The notes: generated by a model not told the origin, from the sequence alone. Shown: positions 33,701-42,228, counted from the stretch's first letter. The stretch: 47,473 bases of DNA from Gemmatimonadaceae bacterium (GCA_025928185.1 JAICKA010000016.1:1-47473), one strand, 5' to 3'. Made by a program: numbers and translations.

Positions 33701-35361
33701 AGACCACGCAGCGGCAGGCCCGGATACGAGCGCGACAACGTCGTGAGCGAGAGCGGAGATGCGTTGAGCGTTACATCATAGCTCATGAACGGCGTGCCAT
33801 ACGTGACTCGGCCGCTGCCCGTCACCTCCGTGGGCGCGCCCGGCCCGTCGTGGTGCACGATGTCCGCGTTGGAGAAGCGCACGTCGAGCCACGACGAATC
33901 GAGCGTCGCCGTGCCCGAGATCGTGCCACGCAGCCGCGGAAAGCTCGGAAACAGATACTCGATCGAGCGCAGGTCGAGCGATCCGACGTTCGCATCAAAG
34001 CCGCGAAACTCCGTCAACGCTGGCTCGAGGATGTTCAGCTCTCCGCGGCCGGCGATCGTCGACACCGCGCCGCGCACGTGCGCGTCGTGGAACGCGATCT
34101 CCGACTGGTCCACGACGAAATGCGTCAGCGGCCCGCCGCGGCCCTTCACACTTCCATAAAGCTGGCCCTGCCAGTCTTCGGGAAACGGTTTGCCAGCGAG
34201 CGTGCGCAGCAGATCGAAGTCGACCGGGTTGGCCCGCAGATTCACGTCGCGCACCTCGAGCACCGGCGCGCCCACGCCGAACGTCATGTCGCCAGTGAGG
34301 TGCGATGCCGTGCTCCGCATGTCCATGCGGGCGAGCTCGTAATTGATGATCGAGGGATCCTTCTGATCGCTGCGGATCGTGAGCTCCACGCTGCCGCCGC
34401 CAGTTCGGGGCAGCGTTGGATACACCCAGCTCACGTCGTTCAACGCGACCGAATCACCATGCACCGCCACGTCGTAGCGAACGGGAAGTCCGCTGCCCCA
34501 CACCACCTTGCCGCTGCCGCTCCCGGTCGACGCGGGCAGATCGAAATGCGGCACGTTCAGCCAGAGTGAATCGCCGAGATGCCGAACCGTGGTCGACAGG
34601 TTCCGGAACCGGAACGGCGGATCATGCTCGTCGACCGACAGCGTGTCGGCGACGAACTGCTGGCCGAACTTCCGATCGCTGTCGGGGTCCGCAAGCCGCG
34701 CGTGGCGCACGAGGCCATGCAGGCTCGTCCACGTGTAGGTGCGCGCGTAGCCGTCGTAGGTCTTGGCAACGCCCTTCGCCGGCGTGTTCAGGTGCACGCG
34801 AATCGCGCTGTCGCGCCGCGCGCCGTGCAGCGAGTCGTCGGGGTGCCACGGAATCGAGAGAATGAACGTGCCGGCGCGAATGTGCGTGGAATCCGCGACG
34901 ATGTAGTCGCCGAGGTTCCGCGTCTGCAGGTCCTTCGGTTTTGGGAGATGTGGCCGCTTCGAGGCGAAGATCTCCTTGTAATTCCAGCCGCCGTCCTCAT
35001 GCTGGATCAAATGAACGTACGGATGCTTGACCTCCGCCCGTCTTATATAGATGCGGTTGTCGATGAGGTCGCGCGGGTTGTACGACAGCGTGATCGGGCC
35101 GCTGCTCAGAAACAGCACGCCGCGTTCGTCGCGAATGGCGACCGTGTCGATCGTCACGCTCGTCAGCAGGTTGCCGCTCAGGCGTCCCAGGTACACGGAC
35201 CCGTGCACGGCGCGGGCAATCAACGGCTGCAGGAAATCCCGCCGCAGCTTGTCGCGGCCGGCGCTCGTGTGCGTCACGAAGAAGACCGTGACCACAGCCA
35301 CGAGTCCCAAAGTGATGAGCACGGCGGCGCTCACGAGCGCCACGAGACGACGGCGGGTCAT
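30766..35361 (-). CDS. tamB: TamB-like translocation/lipid-transfer protein
   Basis: A 1531-residue protein with one N-terminal signal anchor (LVALVSAAVLITLGLVAVVTVFFV) and a very long beta-helical region. An AsmA-like N-terminal part (SGNLLTSVTIDTVAIRDERG) leads to repeated 'SLD-rich' strands, and the C-terminal DUF490 domain is recognisable (ITLL... LKTNGGTYNLNLGLVQREF, FDGPPENPILDIRAQY, LVSYLLTGKPG). It ends LSLSRTWRF, a C-terminal aromatic like outer-membrane partners. TamB spans the periplasm and works with TamA or BamA in outer-membrane protein insertion or phospholipid transport. ATG 35361 is 1 base after the BamA/TamA stop. Confidence 0.92.
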   Translation of the reverse strand: MTRRRLVALVSAAVLITLGLVAVVTVFFVTHTSAGRDKLRRDFLQPLIARAVHGSVYLGRLSGNLLTSVTIDTVAIRDERGVLFLSSGPITLSYNPRDLIDNRIYIRRAEVKHPYVHLIQHEDGGWNYKEIFASKRPHLPKPKDLQTRNLGDYIVADSTHIRAGTFILSIPWHPDDSLHGARRDSAIRVHLNTPAKGVAKTYDGYARTYTWTSLHGLVRHARLADPDSDRKFGQQFVADTLSVDEHDPPFRFRNLSTTVRHLGDSLWLNVPHFDLPASTGSGSGKVVWGSGLPVRYDVAVHGDSVALNDVSWVYPTLPRTGGGSVELTIRSDQKDPSIINYELARMDMRSTASHLTGDMTFGVGAPVLEVRDVNLRANPVDFDLLRTLAGKPFPEDWQGQLYGSVKGRGGPLTHFVVDQSEIAFHDAHVRGAVSTIAGRGELNILEPALTEFRGFDANVGSLDLRSIEYLFPSFPRLRGTISGTATLDSSWLDVRFSNADIVHHDGPGAPTEVTGSGRVTYGTPFMSYDVTLNASPLSLTTLSRSYPGLPLRGLVSGPIRAKGSSPDLELALSLQGPGGGFSFDGHVDIDSIGGYAANGHGDFSNVDLATSLDRTTIPMEPLSGHYSVNVAGASAASLVGSANLDLERTRLDSILVYPSHASVRFADGRMLVDSLRLHTKPAMVVASGAIGLPHGRPDSLRYTISIDSLGGLRPYLSHSDTTLGGEPLPADSLSGAATLTGVASGTLDSLNVSGRLLGNNLVVADRRAASLSGGFDLRDVLRAPSGMLDFRLDTVVLAGVSVDSAGGRIRVQDQQHAQFTAAALSHNGPTIATTGTWSTNAGTHQIRLDSLGIAIGESRWHLAGPADLEFDTTAIRLDSLVLRNRDSAVVSLSGVVPNAGAAQGRVRVSRLPLADFGTLAQMNQPISGVGDLSAVVTGTKSQPQLVASATLSNIKWDKVNIDNVTTTARYADDRLNAGLTVARGGQTALSATASLPMAMTLFSTRLLGDTLSATIQAGTTDLSVISPLLGDAASGVTGRLTADVRASGTWRQPALAGYLSVLNGSATIDAAGVTATHINGRLDGLVDERRGVDSIRVQLRASSEGEPAADSVSLNGWVKNLGHTNVTPTVDLSLAANSFHALDKRSLADLYLSTTRADFGAISPLRLTGPLSAPVLRGNLLVDRGSIYLQDRDLARKQAVELFADTTTGVTAPAEPSRMSQIMSKLQIDNVNVALGEDVRLRSTEADVRLGGQLTLLTSSSPAARSTATSASALPGLALEGQLKTNGGTYNLNLGLVQREFQVLPNGVVTFDGPPENPILDIRAQYNVKQYQQRDLGVIVNLHGRVPNQVVSFSSNADYEISTSDLVSYLLTGKPGLDFGSNSQASQVLASFLAPTLSAVAADQLRQSLGSWVDAFQIQLGAGTTNAGTVTKPGDYLAGSTIGAEKQVTNNVFLSVNTSFCQITNPTGQGSYNPLAPFGAKVEYRFDPTFSLQLGREPDTNTRFCNSQQGFTGLYNTPQQFSLSLSRTWRF

Positions 35362-35362
35362 G

Positions 35363-37672
35363 CTAGAAGTCGGTTCCTACGGAAATCGTAAGCTGGAAGC
35401 GCTTGAGGAAACTGGAAGCACGCGGCGGGGCAAAATTCGACGGGCAGCTCGATCCGATCGGAGACAGATCGCCGGTCGCCGGATCGCGCAGCACCTTGAC
35501 CGGCGATTGCCCGAACGAGGTGACGCAGATCAGCGGCGCGACACTGCCCGAGCTGTTCGTCGACAACAGGTACGCCGGGCCTTGCGCATTACCATGCGGA
35601 TTGTACCCCGCATTCACCTGAATGGGCCCGACGGGCGAGAAATAGCGCAGCGCGATGCCAGGAGTCGCCACCGGCTCCAGCGTTCCGAAGCCGAGGTTCG
35701 GGGCGCCCGTTTCGCGCGTCCACACCTGACCGGCGTCGACGAACAGCACGTACTGCAGCAGGTTCGGAAAGAACGGGTCGCGCAGGCGCAGCTCGACGTT
35801 CGCGACGATCAGCGAGTTGCCGCCGACCGGAATCGATCGCAGCACGTGTGGGTTGGCCGAATTCGCGACGACGGCAACCGTGTCGCCGGTGAGCGGCACT
35901 GTGTGGACCGCAGACGAGTCGATCAGATAGACGAGCGAGCCGAGCTCGTTCTGCTGATAGCCGCGAACGCTGTTCGCGCCGCCGGCATAGAGTCGCTCCT
36001 GCGGCGGCGGCAGCCGTGCGCCGCCGCCAGTCTCCGTGCCACCGGTGATCGCGCCGGCACGCAACCGGAACGCCAGTACCGTTCGCGATCGCAGCTTGTA
36101 GTACCATGAGCCGTCGATCGTGGCTTTGAGAAACGACAGGCTGGGATCGGATCCGATCACCGGCGCCGCGCCGCGCAGTTCGGCGGCGAGCACGTCGCCG
36201 GATGACGGATCGAACGGATTGTCAGTGCGGGTGCGCTGGATGGACGCGCTGGCGATGGCCAACGGCAGGCGCCGCTGAACCTCGGCCTGTTCGGGCGCGG
36301 AACAGCGGCTGAACACCGCGCACAGCACTGCGGGCTGCGCGTTCGTCTGCCCGTACTCGAGCGTGTACGCCAGGCGAAGCGGCATCTGAAACCCGATGTC
36401 GCGCGTGGCCGCCGCCTCGCCACCGATGTAAGTGGTGCGAAGATACGCCTTGTATTCGCCGCGTCGCTCGGTGTAGGTCGAGTACGATGGCACCCAGTGA
36501 CTGCCGAACAGCGTCGGCTCACGCAGCGTGGCGCCAGCGAAGTAGTTCACTTTGGAGCTCGCGATGCTGTCCTTGTCGAGATCGTGCCGATAGCAAAGAT
36601 TTCGCGTCGCAGCGGAGCTCGTCGGTGCGCCGTAGCCGAGCTTCGACAGACGGCCGGTGAGCTCGAGGTGCTGGGCATCGTTTAGAAAATTCTTATCGGT
36701 GTACTGCGCATTGGTGCGGAAGCAGTCGAGCGTTGCCCACCCGACCTGCCCGTCCACCTGGTGCATGTAGTCCTCGCGCAGGTCGACGAGCACGCCGGCG
36801 ACGCTGTCGGCCGGTCCCGCTGCCGAGTCGACCGTCACGCCGACGTGCCGGTAGGCGCCGGTTTGATACAGATTGCGCTGCGCCTCGCTCAACGCGCGGT
36901 CGCTGTACCAGTCGCGCGTTCGGAAACCGAGGAGCCGCAACACGACCGCGCTGTCGATCGCCGGTGGACCGCCGCCGACGCCCACACTTTGCACGTTGAC
37001 CGTGCCGAACCGCGTGCGAGGCCCCGGCACGGCATCCAGCTCAACTTCTGCGCGCAGCTGGTCGACGTGCGTCGAATACGACTTGAAGATGTTCGCTTGC
37101 GGATACCCGGCGTTGCGCAGCCGGGCGCGGATCGAATCGATATCGGCATACATCAGCACGATGCCGAACCGGCCGCCCGGCTTGAGCTCCAGGCTGCGCG
37201 TGATCTCGGCGGGATCGGGCACCGAATCGAGACCGGTGATCTCGAGCGAGTCGACGTGCAGCGGCTCGCCTTCGGTGATGCGGAAGGTCACCTTCACCGA
37301 CGTTGGCGTGACCGGCGTTACGACCGTGTCGACCGTCGCCTGATAGAAGCCGTTGTTCCTATATAAGGTTGTGAGGGCGGCGACGTCCGGCCCCAGGCCG
37401 ACGTTCGGATAGCAGCGCCTGGCCCCGATGATCCGGAAGTACCGGCGGGTGAACGAGGACGGCGTCGTCAGCACCCGCGTGGCCAGCTCGTCGTCGGTGA
37501 AGGTCCGGTTGCCTTCGAACGAGAGCGAGCGGACTTCCTTGTCGTGCGGGTCGCACTCGACTTCCTGCGCGTGCGCCGGCCGCACGGCGCCCGCGAGCAC
37601 GGACGCCACGAGCACGAAAATCCTGAGCGTGACGAATCTGAGCCCGATCCGCGGATCGGTCTTTGCAGGCAT
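35363..37672 (-). CDS. BamA/TamA-family outer-membrane assembly protein
   Basis: A 769-residue Omp85-family protein. A signal peptide ending in VRPAHAQ is followed by at least three POTRA domains (for example VRSLSFEGNRTFTDDEL, LHVDSLEITGLDSVPDPAEI, TRFGTVNVQSVGVGG) and a 16-strand barrel with the LYAGGANSVRGY motif of the lid/barrel loop. It ends in TISVGTDF, with the C-terminal Phe of BAM substrates. Three POTRA domains and the tamB gene 1 base downstream favour a TamA-like role; bacteria with only one copy use it as BamA. I took ATG 37672 (MPAKTDP), which has a GAGG 8 bases upstream. It starts the 12-kb minus-strand run. Confidence 0.92.
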   Translation of the reverse strand: MPAKTDPRIGLRFVTLRIFVLVASVLAGAVRPAHAQEVECDPHDKEVRSLSFEGNRTFTDDELATRVLTTPSSFTRRYFRIIGARRCYPNVGLGPDVAALTTLYRNNGFYQATVDTVVTPVTPTSVKVTFRITEGEPLHVDSLEITGLDSVPDPAEITRSLELKPGGRFGIVLMYADIDSIRARLRNAGYPQANIFKSYSTHVDQLRAEVELDAVPGPRTRFGTVNVQSVGVGGGPPAIDSAVVLRLLGFRTRDWYSDRALSEAQRNLYQTGAYRHVGVTVDSAAGPADSVAGVLVDLREDYMHQVDGQVGWATLDCFRTNAQYTDKNFLNDAQHLELTGRLSKLGYGAPTSSAATRNLCYRHDLDKDSIASSKVNYFAGATLREPTLFGSHWVPSYSTYTERRGEYKAYLRTTYIGGEAAATRDIGFQMPLRLAYTLEYGQTNAQPAVLCAVFSRCSAPEQAEVQRRLPLAIASASIQRTRTDNPFDPSSGDVLAAELRGAAPVIGSDPSLSFLKATIDGSWYYKLRSRTVLAFRLRAGAITGGTETGGGARLPPPQERLYAGGANSVRGYQQNELGSLVYLIDSSAVHTVPLTGDTVAVVANSANPHVLRSIPVGGNSLIVANVELRLRDPFFPNLLQYVLFVDAGQVWTRETGAPNLGFGTLEPVATPGIALRYFSPVGPIQVNAGYNPHGNAQGPAYLLSTNSSGSVAPLICVTSFGQSPVKVLRDPATGDLSPIGSSCPSNFAPPRASSFLKRFQLTISVGTDF

Positions 37673-37747
37673 GCCAACCTCGTGAGCCCCGGCCACGTCT
37701 GGCCGGAGAAGCGCTGATCATCGTCGTCCACCACCCGACGCGCGGCG

Positions 37748-37793
37748 GTGCCGACACACAACGCGCCCGCTCGGCACAACCTCCGGCGGGCGC
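37748..37793. repeat. Two overlapping inverted repeats between divergent genes
   Basis: GTGCCGA (37748-37754) pairs exactly with TCGGCAC (37771-37777), and GCGCCCGC (37763-37770) pairs exactly with GCGGGCGC (37786-37793). The two stems interlock and exclude each other. They fill the middle of the 180-base gap between the BamA/TamA start and the peptide-binding protein start. Confidence 0.45.
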
Positions 37794-37799
37794 ATCTGA

Positions 37800-37829
37800 T
37801 TGACGCTTGACGGCGGGACCGGGTAAGTT
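37800..37829 (+). promoter_or_regulatory. Candidate promoter TTGACG-18-TAAGTT for the peptide-binding protein
   Basis: TTGACG (37800-37805) is five of six bases from consensus; TAAGTT (37824-37829) follows after 18 bases. The ATG at 37853 is 23 bases further. No Shine-Dalgarno is visible before the ATG. It lies directly downstream of the interlocked hairpins. Confidence 0.4.
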
Positions 37830-37852
37830 CTCGCGCCAGTTTCCCAGTGTCA

Positions 37853-39424
37853 ATGGAAGGCAAACTCCGGTTCCTCGCTGCCGCCGCGCTGTCCTGCTCC
37901 CTCGCCGCCTGCGGCTCGAGTGGACCGCCGTCGCGCCGCACCTTGATCGACTCGCGCGACCAGTACGATCCCCGTTCGCTCGATCCTGCGCTCTCCACCG
38001 ACGTCCCGACCGGACGCGCGGTCGCGTACCTGTTCGACGGACTCACCCGTTTCGATCCAAAGGCCAACGTCGAGCCCTCGCTCGCCACGCGCTGGGACGT
38101 CTCGCCGGACGGCGTCACCTACACGTTCCACCTGCGCCAGGGCGTCACCTTTCACGACGGCTCGAAGTTCACCGCCCGTGACGTAGTGCACAGTTGGCAG
38201 CGCGCGCTCGATCCGGCCACGAAGAGCGGCGCCGCGCAGTTTCTCTACCCTATCAAGGGCGCGAAGGAATTCGCCGGCGGCAAGGCGAAGAGCGTGAGCG
38301 GTCTCGTGGTGCGCGACGACAGCACGCTCGTCGTCACGCTCGCCGAGCCGCTGGCGATCTTCATCAAGATGCTCGCGATGCCCGTCGCTGCGGTCGTGCC
38401 GGCGAAAATACCGGCGAACTTCGGCGAAAATCCTGTCGGCACGGGGCCGTGGAAGCTCGTGCAATGGAAGCACGACGACTATCTGCTGTTCGCGCGCAAT
38501 CCGTCGTATTTCGGCGGCCCGCCGAAGACCGATTCGCTCCGCGCCCGTATCATCGCCGAGCCGAGCACCGGCGTGGCGGAATACGAGAGCGGCAATGTCG
38601 ACGTGCTGGAGATTCCGGCGCAGGAAGCCGCCGACTGGGAGGAGGACGAGAGCCGCAAGCCGATGCTGATGTCCACGCCGGCGTTGGAGCTGGTGTACGT
38701 TGCCATCAACACCACGCGCGGTCCGCTCGCCGATCCGCGAGTACGTCAGGCGATCAACTACGCCATCGACATCAACAAAATCATCGAGCGCCTGATCAGC
38801 GGCCGCGGCACGCGCGCGGCCGGCGTCATTCCGCCCGCGCTTGCCGGCTACGACAGCACGCGCAAGCCGTACCCGTTCGATCCGGCCAAGGCGAAGCAAT
38901 TGCTCGCCGCTGCCGGCCATCCGAACGGCATCGATGTCGAGCTGTGGACCTCGGCCAACCCGACTTATCTGATCATGGCCGAAACCATTCAGGCCTACTT
39001 GAACGCGGTCAATATCCGCACGAAGATCGTGCAGCGCGAGGCGGCCGCCACGCGCGCCGCGGCGCGGAAGGGCGAGACCGACATGATCCTCAAGGACTGG
39101 TACGCCGACTATCCGGACGCAGAGGATTTTCTCTATCCGCTGCTACACGGCGTGAACAAGGGTGCGGGCGGCAACGTGTCGTTCTACGGCAACCCGGCGT
39201 TCGACGCGATCGTCACGCGCGCCCGCCGCGAGATGGACGAGACCAAGCGCGACCAGCTCTATCGCCAGGCCGACTCGCTCGAGTTTCTCGACGCGCCGAT
39301 GGTGTATCTGTATTTCTACAACGAGCTGTACGCCGTGCAGCCCTGGATCAAGCACTTCGTGCCGCCGGTGATCTTCAACGGCCAGCGGTGGATCGACGTG
39401 ACCATCGACACGACACGCAAATGA
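37853..39424 (+). CDS. Peptide/nickel ABC transporter substrate-binding lipoprotein
   Basis: A 523-residue solute-binding protein (family 5, DppA/OppA type). The signal peptide ends SLAAC with lipidated Cys20. The sequence shows YDPRSLDPALSTDVPTG, the family-5 segment VTYTFHLRQGVTFHDGSKFTARDV, and PVGTGPWKLVQW. It binds a di- or oligopeptide or a related ligand in the periplasm. A GTG at 37847 (two residues earlier) is a possible alternative start. The permease gene follows with a four-base overlap. Confidence 0.92.
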   Translation: MEGKLRFLAAAALSCSLAACGSSGPPSRRTLIDSRDQYDPRSLDPALSTDVPTGRAVAYLFDGLTRFDPKANVEPSLATRWDVSPDGVTYTFHLRQGVTFHDGSKFTARDVVHSWQRALDPATKSGAAQFLYPIKGAKEFAGGKAKSVSGLVVRDDSTLVVTLAEPLAIFIKMLAMPVAAVVPAKIPANFGENPVGTGPWKLVQWKHDDYLLFARNPSYFGGPPKTDSLRARIIAEPSTGVAEYESGNVDVLEIPAQEAADWEEDESRKPMLMSTPALELVYVAINTTRGPLADPRVRQAINYAIDINKIIERLISGRGTRAAGVIPPALAGYDSTRKPYPFDPAKAKQLLAAAGHPNGIDVELWTSANPTYLIMAETIQAYLNAVNIRTKIVQREAAATRAAARKGETDMILKDWYADYPDAEDFLYPLLHGVNKGAGGNVSFYGNPAFDAIVTRARREMDETKRDQLYRQADSLEFLDAPMVYLYFYNELYAVQPWIKHFVPPVIFNGQRWIDVTIDTTRK

Positions 39425-40341
39425 CGCGGTTCATCGTTCGCCGCATTCTACTCGCGATCCCGACGCTGTTCGGCGTGCTGATCGTCGCGTTCCTGCTGCT
39501 CTACGTCGCGCCCGGCGATCCGGTCGAAGCGATGATCGGCGAGCGCGCCGACACGGCGACGATCGCGCGGCTGCGCGCCCAGCTCCATCTCGACGATCCG
39601 CTGCCGGTTCGCTTCGGCCACTACGTCGAGAAGGTCGTCACCGGCGATCTCGGACAGTCCTACATCACTAACCGTCCGATCACCGAAGACATTCGCGAGC
39701 GTTTTCCAAAGACGATGCAGCTCGCCGGCGCGGCGATGCTCATGGCGACGATCATCGGCGTCACGCTCGGCGTGTTGAGCGGGCGCAACCCCGGTGGCCT
39801 CGCCGATCGATTCGCGCTCGGCATTGCGTACCTCGGGATTTCGTTTCCGGTGTACTGGGTGGGCCTGCTGCTCATTCTGCTGTTCGCCGTCACACTCAAG
39901 TGGGCGCCACCATCCGGCTATGGCGGATTGCGCTTTCTCGTGCTGCCGGCGCTCACGCTCGGCATGCGATCGATCGCGTTTCAAGCGCGCATGACACGAT
40001 CGGCGATGCTCGACGCCTTGAGCGCCGATTACATCCGTACGGCGCGCGCGAAGGGATTGAACGAGTGGGTCGTCACGCTGAAGCACGCCTTGCGCAACGC
40101 ACTCATTCCGGTGATTACCGTGCTCGGTCTCGACTTCGGTGCGTACCTCACGGGCAGCATTCTCACCGAGACGATCTTCTCGTGGCCGGGCATCGGCCGC
40201 TACGTCGTCGACGCCATCTCGCGGCGCGACCTGCCGGCGATTCAGGGATCGGTGCTCTTTCTCAGCACCGTGTTCGTCGTCGTCAACCTCATCACCGATC
40301 TCGCCTACGCCAAGGCGGATCCGCGCGTCAGCTACGGTTGA
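39421..40341 (+). CDS. Peptide ABC transporter permease (DppB-like)
   Basis: A 306-residue inner-membrane protein with six hydrophobic segments. It begins FIVRRILLAIPTLFGVLIVAFLL, contains the EAA loop in DYIRTARAKGLNEWVVTLKHALRNALIPV, and FSWPGIGRYVVDAI near the end. It is DppB/OppB-like. Usually a DppC-like second permease and two ATPases (DppD, DppF) follow, but the next gene is mazG-like. ATG 39421 overlaps the substrate-binding protein stop. Confidence 0.93.
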   Translation: MTRFIVRRILLAIPTLFGVLIVAFLLLYVAPGDPVEAMIGERADTATIARLRAQLHLDDPLPVRFGHYVEKVVTGDLGQSYITNRPITEDIRERFPKTMQLAGAAMLMATIIGVTLGVLSGRNPGGLADRFALGIAYLGISFPVYWVGLLLILLFAVTLKWAPPSGYGGLRFLVLPALTLGMRSIAFQARMTRSAMLDALSADYIRTARAKGLNEWVVTLKHALRNALIPVITVLGLDFGAYLTGSILTETIFSWPGIGRYVVDAISRRDLPAIQGSVLFLSTVFVVVNLITDLAYAKADPRVSYG

Positions 40342-40365
40342 TCGCGAACTCCAACGAGAGTGCCG

Positions 40366-40713
40366 ATGGATCTCGATGAATTTCAGCAGGGCGCGTTGCG
40401 CACGATCAATCCCGAGCTGTCGGATCGTGATCGCCTGCTCGACGCCGCTGCAGGCCTGAGTGAGGAAGCCGCGGAGGTGCTGGGCCTCGTGCGCAAGCGC
40501 GCGTTCCAGCAGCGGAATGTCGACGAAGCGCGCTTGACCGAGGAGCTCGGCGACGTGCTGTGGTGCCTTGCCGTCACGGCCCACGAGCTCGGCGTTCCGT
40601 TGTCACGCGTGGCCACGGCGAATCAGACCAAGCTCGCGCGTCGACATCCGGACGGTTTTCGCACCGAATCGCCGCGTGGTCCCGAGCAGTGGAGCCGTTC
40701 GCACCACGAATAG
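40366..40713 (+). CDS. MazG-like nucleotide pyrophosphohydrolase
   Basis: A 115-residue all-alpha NTP-pyrophosphatase. The metal-binding residues are in [10 protein letters not shown] (Glu33, Glu34, Glu37) and EELGDVLW (Glu59/Glu60, Asp63). It resembles the small MazG/RS21-C6 type that hydrolyses modified nucleotides, house-cleaning the nucleotide pool. I prefer ATG 40366, with CGAGAG 5 bases before it, over GTG 40360. The Arg/Glu-rich C-terminal tail (about 95-115) may be disordered. It lies 24 bases after the DppB-like gene. Confidence 0.88.
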   Translation: MDLDEFQQGALRTINPELSDRDRLLDAAAGLSEEAAEVLGLVRKRAFQQRNVDEARLTEELGDVLWCLAVTAHELGVPLSRVATANQTKLARRHPDGFRTESPRGPEQWSRSHHE

Positions 40714-40732
40714 CGGCGGTCGTCCCGGCATA

Positions 40733-40761
40733 TCGACAACACGCGGCGTCGCTTGTATCGT
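40733..40761 (+). promoter_or_regulatory. Promoter TCGACA-17-TATCGT for the BNR-ubiquitin-like pair
   Basis: TCGACA (40733-40738) differs from the -35 consensus at one base; TATCGT (40756-40761) follows after 17 bases. The start codon at 40799 is about 30 bases beyond the expected transcription start. This is the most consensus-like promoter of the window. Confidence 0.5.
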
Positions 40762-40798
40762 ATCGGTCCTCCATCCCGAACCCGAACCGGAACTAACA

Positions 40799-41914
40799 AT
40801 GAGCGGCGTACGAGTGCTGGTCGGCACGCGCAAAGGCGCGTTCATCCTCAACTCGGATGGCAAGCGGAAAAAGTGGGACGTGAGCGGGCCGCACTTTCCC
40901 GGCTGGGAGATCTACCACGTGAAGGGTTCTCCTGTCGATCAGAACCGCATCTACGCCTCACAGAGCAGTGGCTGGTTCGGCCAGCTCGTGCAGCGCTCGG
41001 ACGACGGCGGGAAGACGTGGGAGCCTGTCGGCAACACGTTCGCGTACGACGGGGTCGCCGGTACGCATCAGTGGTATGACGGCACGCCACATCCGTGGGA
41101 GTTCAAGCGCGTCTGGCACTTCGAGCCGTCGCTCACCGACGCGGACACTGTCTACGCCGGCGTCGAGGACGCGGCCATGTTCAAGTCGATCGACGGCGGC
41201 AAGACGTGGAGCGAGCTGTCCGGCTTGCGCAAGCACGGCACCGGACCGAAGTGGCAGCCGGGTGCGGGCGGCATGTGCTTGCACACGATTCTCCAGGACG
41301 CCGCCGATCCCAAACGCATCTACATCGCCATCTCGGCCGCGGGCGCGTTCCGCACCGATGACGGCGGCGAATCGTGGAAGGCGATCAATCAGGGACTCCG
41401 CTCGCAGTACATCCCCGACCCCACCGCGGAAGTCGGCCATTGCGTGCACCGTCTCGCGCAGCACCGCTCGCGTCCCAATACGCTGTTCATGCAGAAACAC
41501 TGGGACGTCATGCGCACCGACGACGCGGGTGAATCGTGGGTGGAAGTGAGCGGCGATCTGCCGACCGATTTCGGTTTCGTCATCGACGTGCACGCGCACG
41601 AGCCGGAAACGGTCTACGTCGTGCCGATCAAGAGCGACTCCGAGCACTATCCGCTCGACGGCCAGCTCCGCGTCTACCGCAGCCGCACCGGCGGCAACGA
41701 GTGGGAGCCGCTCTCGAAAGGACTGCCGCAGAAGGACTGTTACGTCAACGTGCTGCGCGACGCGATGTCGATCGACTCGCTGGACGAATGCGGGGTGTAC
41801 TTCGGCACCACCGGCGGACAGGTGTATGCGTCCACCGATGCCGGCGATTCGTGGAACGCCATCGTGCGGGATCTGCCAGCGGTGCTCTCCGTCGAGGTGC
41901 AAACACTCCAATGA
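40799..41914 (+). CDS. BNR/sialidase-like beta-propeller protein
   Basis: A 371-residue predicted beta propeller. BNR/Asp-box motifs (SxDxGxxW type) recur: [45 protein letters not shown]. There is no signal peptide, and the sialidase catalytic Arg triad cannot be traced, so enzyme activity is not supported. [14 protein letters not shown] at the N-terminus is typical of a widespread family named 'exo-alpha-sialidase' or VPS10-like in annotations. It overlaps the small ubiquitin-like protein gene by four bases (ATGA), which points to joint action. Function is unknown. Confidence 0.85.
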   Translation: MSGVRVLVGTRKGAFILNSDGKRKKWDVSGPHFPGWEIYHVKGSPVDQNRIYASQSSGWFGQLVQRSDDGGKTWEPVGNTFAYDGVAGTHQWYDGTPHPWEFKRVWHFEPSLTDADTVYAGVEDAAMFKSIDGGKTWSELSGLRKHGTGPKWQPGAGGMCLHTILQDAADPKRIYIAISAAGAFRTDDGGESWKAINQGLRSQYIPDPTAEVGHCVHRLAQHRSRPNTLFMQKHWDVMRTDDAGESWVEVSGDLPTDFGFVIDVHAHEPETVYVVPIKSDSEHYPLDGQLRVYRSRTGGNEWEPLSKGLPQKDCYVNVLRDAMSIDSLDECGVYFGTTGGQVYASTDAGDSWNAIVRDLPAVLSVEVQTLQ

Positions 41915-42207
41915 TTCGTGTGGTATTGCCGGCGCCCCTGCGGCAACTGGCGCACGTCGACGGCGAGGTGTGCGTCGCCGTGCGCGAGCCGATCACGCAG
42001 CGGCACGTGCTCGACGCCGTCGAAGCGTCGTACCCGATGCTCCGCGGCACCATCCGTGATCAGGGCACGCAACAGCGGCGCGCGTTCGTCCGTTTCTTCG
42101 CCTGCGAGGAGGACCTGTCGCACGAATCGCCGGACGCGCCGCTCCCCGATGACGTCGCGCGCGGCAGGGAACCGCTGCTCGTCGTCGGAGCGATCGCCGG
42201 CGGTTAA
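41911..42207 (+). CDS. MoaD/ThiS-like ubiquitin-fold protein ending in Gly-Gly
   Basis: A 98-residue small protein with the beta-grasp outline of sulphur carriers: [21 protein letters not shown] as the first strands, a helix at [15 protein letters not shown], and the C-terminal tail VVGAIAGG with the exact Gly-Gly end needed for adenylation by a ThiF/MoeB-type E1 enzyme. No such E1-like gene is in the window. It could carry sulphur to a cofactor or conjugate to a protein. Start ATG 41911 lies inside the BNR gene stop, so the two are a translationally coupled pair. The Gly-Gly is followed directly by TAA. Confidence 0.75.
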   Translation: MIRVVLPAPLRQLAHVDGEVCVAVREPITQRHVLDAVEASYPMLRGTIRDQGTQQRRAFVRFFACEEDLSHESPDAPLPDDVARGREPLLVVGAIAGG

Positions 42208-42228
42208 CGCGCGCGGTTGCCGCGCGTT
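42206..42228. terminator. Hairpin AACGCGCG-loop7-CGCGCGTT between convergent genes
   Basis: AACGCGCG (42206-42213) and CGCGCGTT (42221-42228) are exact complements around a 7-base loop. It sits between the stop of the ubiquitin-like gene and the stop of the convergent permease gene, touching both. It lacks T-runs beyond the two bases at each arm, but position and symmetry make a bidirectional terminator likely. Confidence 0.55.

Noticed and set aside
37847-37852. GTG as start of the peptide-binding protein
   Set aside because: It adds only two residues; the ATG at 37853 gives a normal signal peptide. Not excluded.
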